A stretch of DNA of 64,000 bases from Scortum barcoo (lineage: Eukaryota > Chordata > Actinopteri > Centrarchiformes > Terapontidae). A program made the translations under genes and the position numbers. Every line of letters starts with the position of its first letter. The first letter of the stretch is position 1. The notes beneath the pieces are model-generated. The model ran no database searches and had not been told where the DNA came from. It saw nothing but the letters and a program-made list of their open reading frames with translations. Below are positions 38,801-49,800 of this stretch, one piece after another. The DNA lies in NCBI GenBank assembly GCA_023238725.1, contig CM041540.1, positions 2,073,001 to 2,137,000 on the forward strand. Direction: 5' to 3'.

Positions 38801-41800
38801 ACTCGTTGACGGTGGGAGTAGGACTCCGCCAGGTCTGCCCTTTGTCACTGGTCCTGTTCATAATATTTATGGACAGGATTTCACAGCATGGTGGGAGAGG
38901 GGGTCAGATTCGTCAGACCTGAAGGATCCCATCTCTGCTTTTTGCGGATGATGTGGTCCTTTTGGCCTCAATCGAGTAGTGACCTCCAGCTCTCACTGGG
39001 ACAATTCGCAGCCGAGTGTGAAGAGGCTGGGATGAAAATCAGCACCTCTAAGTCCGAGGCCATGGTTCTCAGCCGGAAAAGGGTGGATTACCCACTCCGG
39101 GTCGGGGAGGAGTTCCTGCCCCAAGTGGAGGAGTTTAAGTATCTCTGGGTCTTGTTCACGAGTGAGGGAAAAATGATAAGGGATGGACAGATGGATCGGT
39201 GCAGCGTCTGAAGTGTTGCAGACGTTGATGCGGTCCGTAGGAGTGGTGAAGAGGGAGCTGAGCCAGAAGGCAAAGCTCTCGATTTACTGGTCCATCTACG
39301 TTCCAACACTCACCTGTGGTCATGAGCTCTGGGTAGTGACCGAAAGAACGAGATCGCAGATATACAAGCGGCAGAAATGAGTTTTCTTTGTAGGGTGCCT
39401 GGGCTCAGCCTTAGAGATAGGGTGAGGAGCTCAGACATCTGTGAGAGGCTCAGAGTAGAGCCGCTGCTCCTCCACGTTGAGAGGAGCCAGTTGAGGTGGT
39501 TCGGGCATCTCGCATCTCGCAAGGATGCCTCCCGGACGCCTCCCTGCAGAGGTGTTTCAGGTATGTCCATCCAGGAGGAGATCCCGGGGCAGACCCAGGA
39601 CACGCTGGAGGGATTATATCTCTCGACTGTCTTGGGAACGCCTCGGGATCTCCCCTGGAGGAGCTGGTTGAAGTGGCTGGGGAGAGGACTGTCTGGGCCT
39701 CTCTGCTGAGACTGCTTCCTCTGCGACCCGGACCCAGATAAGCGTTTGGAAGACAGACGGATGGTGTACCTGTCACATGACCTGTAAATGTAAAAGACAA
39801 CAAAACAAGAGACTCACTGCACTGTATATCGATCTGTTTACTCTGCACTTCTTTCCTCTCTCTTCCTGTCTGCCTCCAACTTTTTTCCTCTTTCATGTGC
39901 TGCTTGCTCATTCGCTCCCTCTGAGTCCTTAACGAGATCTGCAAAATTAGATTTCAAAGAGCAAATTAAATAGAAACAGATGCTGGTGTTCTGTAAAGGA
40001 CAGCAGGGAGCTGATGATAAGAGGCATGCTTGAATTAAAAAAAACACTAAATTAAACACTGTTTCAGGCTCCATCCAGCACATTTTATTGAATTTTCGGA
40101 AAACGGAGCGGGCCGTGTCCTCGCTAATGTCAAAGACGTGATTACGATTCGTTTTCTGAAAGTTCAGCAGCATACTTCTGGAGTCACTACCTTTACGAAT
40201 GTGTGTGTTTTTTCAGGCTCTTTCTCTCCGTTTTTGAAAGTTTAGTTGTTTACAGAGCGAGCGCAGAGGGAACGGTTCACATGACAACCATATGGCAGCG
40301 TTTTGGAAAAGCTCCCATTTCTCCATCCCCACGATAACACAAGCGTGGCCTTTTAAAAATTTGAGAAGCAATTTGGAAACGCTCCATTTCCAGTGGTGGA
40401 AAAGTGCCAGATAAGTACACATTCATGCAGGATTAATCTCCTCAGGGGTGATTTTTTTTATATTTCATGCTCTATTCAGTGATTTTAATCCCATCTGGAG
40501 AGCACATGTATGTGGATTTCCTCCCCGTGCCCGCGTATTAATTACAGATCCGCTTTTTATCAGAAAGCTGCAATAATTGAAGTGTCGTCAGGAGACAGCT
40601 CATCTGACCCGGCTTCCCAATTACCTGAATAACAAAGGAGGCACATGAATCTCAACGATATTTATGTAACTGTCAGCGCATTCATTTTGCAGAGATGTGT
40701 CGGAAACAGTTACGCTCTCTGAGAAAAGCTTTGAAACGAGCAGACCTGTGTCACACCTCAGAAACCACCTGCTGTAATGTGACTGGCTAAAATCCCGTCC
40801 AGAACAATGAGTGTAATTACCGAAGAGAACTGCTCTTTTAGCGCCCACGTCCCCTGGGAATATTAATCACGTCCCACCGGGCTTTCAGTGTAAATGAACT
40901 GTCTAAATGGATCCAAAAAAAAAAAAAAGCCCCGTTTTCAAATTTGCCATTGATGGATTAACCTGGTAGGGGGTCCCGGGGCAACAATGAACAGCAGGGC
41001 CCCCATTAACCCTGCTGTTCCTTCTTTTCTCCGGGCATCGTGTTCCTGCGCTGGAATAATACCTGTGCATGCGTCGCCATGTGTGGATTTGATTAAAGCC
41101 ACATTATTTTAGAAATACGCAACATACGAGCACAATACTGAACTAATGAAGGACTTAACACACGAGTTTAGCCTTGCTAAAGCTAACGACGCCACCATCC
41201 ATGGCCCCCACTGTGTTTAGTGCTAATCAGCAAATTAGCTTAAAACATCACTGTGCCAAGAAGCAGCCTGACAGAGGAAGAAGACTGTTTTTAAGACTGG
41301 TTGGTTAACAGAAAGCCTGTTTAATGCTCCTCCACACCAGGACTGTTCACCTTGTTATGCCTGCATCAGTAATTACAGCTGGCGTTGATCATAAATCGTC
41401 CAGTACAGCATGAAATTACCTTCAATGCACCTCCAGTGCTCGGCCCAGCTGCAAAACATCGATTCAGATCACTGGAGCTTCATTTTCTCATTTGAATCTG
41501 TGTATTTTTTTATTTTAAAGTTGTGTAATTGTACACAGAGCAACACGGTGAAACAGCATAACTTTTGTTTTCTGAAAAAGTAAAGTGTAATGTGTTAACT
41601 GTAATGGAAATTGACGTTAATGGTGGAGGTTCAATGGAAAAGGATCGCCCTCAGCTCTGGATTTTCTGAAAACACCACAAGCAGGATTATTTCTCTGACT
41701 GAGTGTAAATCTGATGCTCTCACCTCACTGATGATGATCAAAGGCGTTAAAGTAAAACGTGAAGCTCGACATGTGAGAGTTTAATGGGCGGTGGCTGCTC

Positions 41801-43856
41801 TGCGGGCGCTCTGAGCTGTAACAGGGCAGAGACTGTGAATAATGTATCTCTCAAAATGAAAGGTGACATCTAGGAAAGGTAAAATATCAGTCATAACAAC
41901 AAAAAAATATGTAAAAGTTGAATTTTCAGTATAAACTGGCTCCTTGGGTCAATGATAATGAGGATGATGATGCACTAATTGAATGGGACCCTACTCAGAC
42001 CCAGTTAACTGGAGAGGAAACTCCATCAGAAAAGCTTGTCAGATGGTGGAAATACTTTGGAAACTTCCTCCCTCCATCATCTTTGGGGGTCTGACCATAT
42101 CTGTAGCTTTCCGAAACCAAAAATTTGGCATTCACAAACACTTCAGGACATGATTGGTTTGCTCGGTTGAGATGAGGAAGTAAGCTGGGTTTGAGCTTTT
42201 TGTTTGCTACATGAATATATGTGGCTTTGAATGAATTAAATGTGGACCCAGCTCCACTCAGGTCCCATTTTAGGTCCTGTATATAAAGATGGATGACACA
42301 AAAACATCTGGATCGCCCCCTGGTGGCTCATGAGAGCTCCGCCCTTTTTCTACGTTAGCGGATGGAAAAAAAAAAAAAAAAATCAAAATCAAACGTCAAT
42401 TAAACATTCCCCAAAGATGGTTTCTGTCATTTTACATCAGTTCTTATCACACTGGTGTTTGTTCAAGTGTTTGTTTTTCTGATCAGTTTGGTTTTTATTA
42501 GTTATTGGTGGTTTAAAAAAGGGTGTGTGGCCTCATGATTAACAGCTGTCAATCATAGTGAAGTAGTTGTGGAGGCACCTACAGACGTCTTTTCAGGAAA
42601 ACATACGTAGAGTAAAAACATTGAGAGGAGACATAATTTTAACTTTAGCAGGTAATCATTAGTGAACAGTTACTAATTATTGATCACTGATTGAGCTGGG
42701 CAGCTGTGTGGGCGGGACCTTGACTGATATTTTGGCTTCTCTTCTGCACAGCGGGAGGAAGTGGAGGCATGTCGTCCATCTTTATATACAGTCAATTATT
42801 ATTTATTTACTTTTATTTATTTTTTATTTTAATTATTTAATTATTTTTTTTTAATGCTCCATAACATTTTCTTCTCTTATGTATATGTAGTGAATCATAA
42901 TGTCCACAGGCAGTCAAATCTCAGTAATCTCCTGCTTTAACGTGACAAACTGTTTATCTCAAGCAGTCAATCGGCGCTCCAGATCCCGTCACGAGCATTT
43001 GGAGCTCTTCAGTGAGTCGAATTAAAAATCATTCCTGTTCATTAAATATTAAATTCATGACGGCAGTTTGCTTTGTAAACTTAAAAAAAGTTTGTCCGGC
43101 TGATGTAAAAGACCAGGCAGCTTCTAATTTCCTGACCGAGCTAGTTTAAATGTTTTATCACTCACATGGGACAATTTTTTTTTGAAATTCAGAGTGACAT
43201 TTAAGACGATAAAGTCGGACAGACAGACAGACGGGACGGACAGACAGAGCAGATGGTGGAGAGATGTTTACTGTCAGGACGGGAGTTTGATGCAGAGGAA
43301 GAGTTGAGTGGGAGGGAGAGATATTTCAGGAGAAAGATAGAGCTTTAGGACATAAAACAGCCTCTACAGACTGTTCACACACACACACACACACACACAC
43401 TCAGTGTTAGTTAATGGGATCAGAGCCATCTGGAGGTTTACAGAGACTCTGTTCCTCCATTTTACCTTCTGCAGAGAAAAACTCGACATTATTACTTTTA
43501 CTTTTATGATATAAATAACAGTGATGTTTGTAGATGTAGAAATAAGTAGTAGCAGTACTTTAAAGTAGTAGTAGAAGTCGTAGTAGTCGTAGCACTTAAT
43601 GTTTTACGTGATGTGTTGGAAGCTCAGACATCATTTTATCTGCTTAAACACTCTCACATTCATAAATACACGTTCATGAGCACACCATGTTTGGCAGATG
43701 TCGTCTGAGAAGGACTTTAACGCCACAGTCAGCGGTAATGTGGACGTTAGCCAGCGTGTGTGTGTGCTGAAGCTCGCTCTTAAGTGGAGCATCTCTAAAA
43801 TGATTTCCCAGGTCGGTGAATGATGTAATTGTCCCTGCATCACTCACTCTGCACTC

Positions 43857-43892
<36 letters not shown>

Positions 43893-46800
43893 GTTCAGTA
43901 TATAATTTTCGCTGCCAGCTGAGTTCACTGTATTGTGATGAAACTTTTTAGTTTTGGTTTACTGACAATTTAGGTCAAGTACACACACACACACACACAC
44001 ACACTTACTTTAGTGTGAAGAAGAAATATTCACCTTTTTGCTTAACTGATGATTCAGGCCAGTAACTAGCTGGGGCAGGGAGTGTGTGTGTGTGTGTGTG
44101 TGTGTGTGTCACAACACACACAACAACAGAAACATCAGTCACCTGTAGTAACTGCAGTTCTGTGAGTGTGTATTCCTGTGCTTTCATCTACTTCTTATCG
44201 GTCTCCCTCCACCACCAGCTCCGCCTCCTTGCCCAACAGGAAGTAGACGACCACAGTTTAATCCACATTTTACTGACTGCACCTTTATTCATGCAGGCGG
44301 TACGACATGGAAAAAGGAAAAAGACACTACATCTTAACAAGGATTGATAAATTCTCTCGGTTTTTGGGGATGTTGTTGGCTCTCTGTGTTTACCGTGATC
44401 GGATCATAACTGCTACAACTGACGGCCAGATCCACGAAACAAAGTTTTAAAATAAGTTTTAGAGGTCCAATGCTGCATTCATGTAAGCTTGGAAAAATGG
44501 GAGAAACAAAAACATCTTGTTATTCTGACTTAGAAATGTTCACACTTTATTCCAACGACAGCCGTTAAGTCTTTCCAGATTAACAGCCTAAATTAGCTAC
44601 TTGGGTTCTGTTATGTATTTGCAGCTTTTCCTCAACAAGTGAAGATGAATATAATAACAAATATGGATTTAAAAAGATCTGAATCAATAACATTAGTATT
44701 AATATTGGATTTAAATTCGATCTAGGTGACTGCAGGCTGTGAAGGTTTTTTTCAGCCGTTTTTGCACCTGACTGTTGACATGTTGGTAGCTTGTTTCAGG
44801 CAGGAGGAAACCTTGCTATCAAAAACTCTTCTTATTTATTTGTTTGTTTGGATCCCTGTTAGCTACAACCAAAGTAGGAACTACTCTACTCAGTACTCAG
44901 TACTACTCAGTAAACCTTATGAAAAATGTGTGTTATTAAAAGCAAAATGCAACAAAACAAACATAAGAAATAAAAAAATCTATAGATAAAAAAACAACAA
45001 CAAAGTGAAACTGAAATCTAACTGCTAATAATGATAATTAAAGACAAGGACAACAACTATCTAAAACATAAGAAACACACACATAAGTCATGTCTGAAGA
45101 GGGCCTGTTCTGTGTCTTTAAACTCTTTTTAAAACGTATTATCATGTCTAATATGTGATAGACACATTTTCATTCCTCTGAACGTCACAGCACATTTCCT
45201 TGTGTTCATTTTTGAGGAGGGAAGTAAAAAAACAACCTCTAAATGGAGGCGTCATACACACTTAGATTTCTTCGATCTCTGAATTACAACTCAGAGGCCG
45301 ACATGAACACATTTTTCAGACTCATCTTCACATAAAAAACAACATGACGTCAATGAAACACAAGTCTTTTATCTCAGGTCAAGAACAGTTTGCCAAATGA
45401 GCCCAAGGATGTGGTCTCAGGTCTTGACTCAGTACTTAAGAAAACACACCTATTATCAGACAATCTTTACAACAATTACGACTTTTGAGAATTTTTGGAG
45501 TCCCATTTTGTGGAAAAGTGTCTTTAAGTGTATTTTTGTCTCTGCGTTTACTAACCAGTAGTGAAATTATGTTTTAATATAAGTTTCTAATAGAATCAGC
45601 CTTTTTTGCTGCTTAATCCTGCAGATGTCTTATCACGTCACACATATTTCCTCTGCTGCTTCTACAAACACGTATCTCAGATATATGACACACTTTTTTG
45701 CTGTTTTTGACTTTGATGCTGTGTGGGTGTTTTTTTTGCAGGATCCCTCCCAACATCAGAGACATCGTTTACTGCACCGGGGTCAGCCTGATGGACGAGG
45801 ATGTGTGGGAGTTCATCTGGATGAAGTTTCACTCGTCCAACGCCGTCTCAGAGAAGAAGATCCTGCTGGAGGCGCTGACCTGCTCGGACAACATCTTCCT
45901 CCTCAACAGGTCCAAAAGACGTGTTTTTCAAATGAATTATAACTCATTGTTTTTATAATCCCATTAATCAGTATCATGATCCTCAGCAGGTGCTAGAAAA
46001 AACTCATTAGCGTTTTCACAATATGCATGATCGTGCTGCTTTTTACCGACAGATAAGCGTAAACAAACAGCCGCAGAATTTGTGGAGGATGAAAACGTAT
46101 GTCCTTTAGGGAGGATTTGGCAGATCAAGGCTCAGATCTCCCTTAAATATCTTTATGTAAAATAAAAAAATAAATAAATCAGCTGTCACAAATTGTCGTG
46201 TCAGGATCAAACTCCTCCGTATTTCTTGGTCACGGTTCCTCCGATGAGTCATGACGTCTCGCCGTGAATTGGCCTGGTTAATAACCTCACTGTACAGATC
46301 TCACACACACTTAGATATACATGAGCGATCTGTTTCTGCAGATATGAAGCAACACTGAGTCTTTTAGAGTCATGCTCATGTCCGACTGTTGAATCGAAGT
46401 CCAGCTTTTAGCTCTGTGTTTGGTCTCCACCACCTCCTGAGGGAAATATCTGCTTTTTCTTTTGCAGCTATAGTTTGTTCACCAGCTGCTCTCTAACTTT
46501 TCTGTTTGGTGGAGCAAACTGTGGCTTTATCAGAGCTTTTTACTAAGAGCTGCTGCAGATTAATGGGAGCTGTGAGACCGAACCAAAACATAAAAAGTTG
46601 GAGGCTGTAAAATTAAAACAATACGTTGACAGACACTAAAACACCTTGTAGAGCTGATGGGAGCTGCAGAGGCCTTTTCATGCTTTAGTATATCATGAGC
46701 CTTATTTCTGCTGAAGTTTGATTTCGAGGCAGCAGAGTTTGGGTGTTGAGGACTCTCTAAATGAAGGCAGCTCTCAGGTGCATTAGCATATGATGCTAAC

Positions 46801-49800
46801 AAAACTTAATGTGCCTGTAAATGCTGACTGTGATGGATTTTCTTTTTTTTTTTTTTAACTGCAGCAAGTTTTAAGTCTGCAAGTTGATTTTCGTGGTGCA
46901 GTGAAAAAAGAAAACCTGAATGAAAGGTGCAGTGAAAATACACCCAAGGCCGAACACGTACATAAATCTGACCCTCTGAGGAAATGTGTGTGTGTGTGTG
47001 TGTGTGTGTGGGGGGAGTATTTTATCAGAGCTAACTGCTGCTATCTCTCGTTGAAAAAAAACTGTACAGTGAGACAGATCAGTGTGTGTGTGTGTGTGTG
47101 TTTATGGTATTGATTTCCCAGCCACAGTAAACTGTTCTGCAATCAGAGAAGTAGTACTGCATGTTCAGATAGAAAGCTATCACATACACACACACACACA
47201 CACACGTTTGCTCTCTAAGCACACACAGAAATCAAAAAACCACAGCACAGAAACACACTGATTGGTCACACAGGAAATGGTTTCAGCACAAGGGGATTGT
47301 GGGAAAAGAGAGAGAAAATTGATTTGGGGGTTTAATGAAAATACGGTAGCTAACACACACACACACAGAAAATACAGAGAACTGGACAAAGAAAGTAGAA
47401 GAAGAAGAAGAAACTCTGAACACGATGATGAAAAAAATTAACATCAGCTTTTTTTTTTTTATTCTCTCTGTTTTCTCGTTCAGGCTTAAAAAAAACACTT
47501 GAATTAGTGTGTTTAAATAATCATCACGCTGCAAACAAACCGTGTGTGTGATCACCAGGTTTCTGTAAATCTTTGAATCCCCTCCGTCTCTGACGAGCTG
47601 GGAGTAATCAGATTACTGTGGCTGCTGTAAGTGTTGTTGTCTCCGTTTCAGAGGAGAGAGTCGTGATTTAACAGACGCACCCTCCAGCAGAACAATTCGA
47701 CCTTTCCCTCCTGTTTTACATAAACAGATCCTCGTCGGGTTTACTGTGGCTTCCTCAACACGACAAACTGTTGTAAAAGAAAAGAAATCTCTCAGGCTGA
47801 CTGTTTGAAAATGAGAGAAGAGATCAGTTTATGTTTCTACTCATTGAAACTCAGCAAACAGCTCATAATTGTCAGATAAATATGTGTTAATATTTCTAAT
47901 ATCTATATAACTACAATTATTAAGATTTCTACTATGCTGCCTGAACAAAAACATACAATAAATGTAAAATAAATGTTTTGACATAACAGTAAAACATTAA
48001 AATACCAACGTTCATGCTAGTATGAAACCCAGAGGCTGAATTTTTTATATTAATAAAGCTTATTGATATCTGTCAGTATGCTAAAACATTTCAGGATGAA
48101 GTGTTTAAATGTTTTAGCATGTTATAAAACATGCATCTGAACATTTTACACCAATAAAAGGTCTTTTACTATGCTAATTTTAAGAAAAAGTAAATGTGAC
48201 TAATATTTTAGCATGTACAGGTTATAAAACATTGACATTTTTGCTAATGTTTTATTATGTTATTAAATAAAAGCATATTAATTTTTGTCAGTATGCTAAA
48301 AGAAACACACCACTGCAGCTCCAGTTTTGTATTAATTAAAAACAAATTATTTACAGTCAGTGGCTGCACAGGTAATAATCACCTTTGACATCTGTTGTTA
48401 CTGTTGCCATGGTTACCAGGCTGTGTCTCCATGTCTCCTAGGTTACTGAACCTGTCTCTGACCTCTGACCTGGTCCCAGAGCAGGACGTGATCGACGTCA
48501 TCATCCACGTGGGCAGAAACCCACAAGGTCGAAACCTCGCCTGGAAGTACTTCAGAGAAAAGTGGGACGTCCTCAACGCTCGGTGAGAAAACCGAGGCGT
48601 TTGTACACGTTTACCTGAAAGGAAACAAAATTTAAATACTGTACTCATCACTGTCTCCCCTCAGGTATGGCGAAGCGTTGTTCATGAATTCGAAGCTCAT
48701 CGGTGGAGTGACGGAGTTCCTGAACACAGAGAAAGAACTTAACGAGGTAAATACACAAACAGCAGTGAGTTAGGGACGTAAACTTACAGGTAAATAACCA
48801 CCTGTCTCACCTTAACTCTAACAAACCTCACAGATACTACAGGAAGAGAGGGGGCCATGATTGTAGTTTTTGTGTCGTAAATTCAGCTGTTAAAATCTAA
48901 AATGCATAATTTATAAAATGATCTCTACAAAGTCTGACAAACAGTGTGATCCACCTTCCACCTTTTACTTCCTCGTTTCTAAAAGTCTCTGTGATGTTTA
49001 CTGAGAGAAAAAGTGTGGTCTCGCTCTGCAGTCGGCATTAACGCGTCTGTATGTCGTCAGCTGAGAATAGTGTGTTTTCTGCACGCCTGTACGGTGGCTT
49101 TCAGACGCCGAACCTGCAGAGCCTCAGATCCTTCAGATTAATCGCGGCATTAACTCCAGAAATACCTCAACTCATCTGAGAATCAGGATTTAAAATCTGT
49201 TGTTGATAATTGTTCCCTCATTGGCTGTAATTAACTTCACATGTACTTCACATATTTAATTAGGTTTTATTTGATCGGGTGGGGGGTTCGTGAAAGAAGG
49301 AGAAAACAGGAAAAAAAGAAAGCAAGAGGAAGGAGTTAGAAGTCAAACAGAGAACAGCCTCACATTTTCTGCAAACATAAAGGTTCTGTGGGTGTTTCTG
49401 AATAAAAATCTGCCTCTTTTTTCTTTATTTTCTGATGAACATTTTTGTGATAAAAAACAATTTTATTGAGATCTCGAGCACTCCTGTTGGTATGGTAACA
49501 AAAAACAGCCTCAGCGTGGGCTTTGCTGCCTGTAAAACCTCTGAACAGCATCGCCTGGCATCAAAATTGGACCCTTGAATAACAAAAAAAAAATAGAAAA
49601 AACTGCCTCGAATGAAAAGAATGACGTGCTTTTTATTTTAATTCCCTGAAAATGTTTTTCGAGACGAGTAAAGTCTGCTTCCGCCCACCGAGCAAATTTG
49701 AAAAATGTGTCTGGGGTTGAGTCACGAGGAGGAGCGTTAAAAAATAGAGACTAAAGTTTTTGGATGGAAGAGAAGAAGACAGGAAGAGAACGAGGGAACA

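Larger units (their letters stand above)
36776..45741 (+). other. trhde intron j-k
   Basis: 9 kb, GTACGA...TTTTGCAG, the largest complete intron here. It holds a Rex3 insertion (37514-39762), a possible conserved non-coding block (40500-41110), a bounded TIR element (42278-42790) and a cluster of CA arrays (43376-44109). The rest shows nothing I can assign. Confidence 0.87.
45910..48441 (+). other. trhde intron k-l
   Basis: 2.5 kb, GTCCAA...CTCCTAG. It holds a dispersed-repeat copy (46400-46580), TG arrays (46985, 47080) and a GCTAAAACATT-rich repeat stretch (48060-48310). Confidence 0.87.

Noticed and set aside
39450..39944. 164-codon frame on the minus strand
   Set aside because: Antisense to the Rex3 element.
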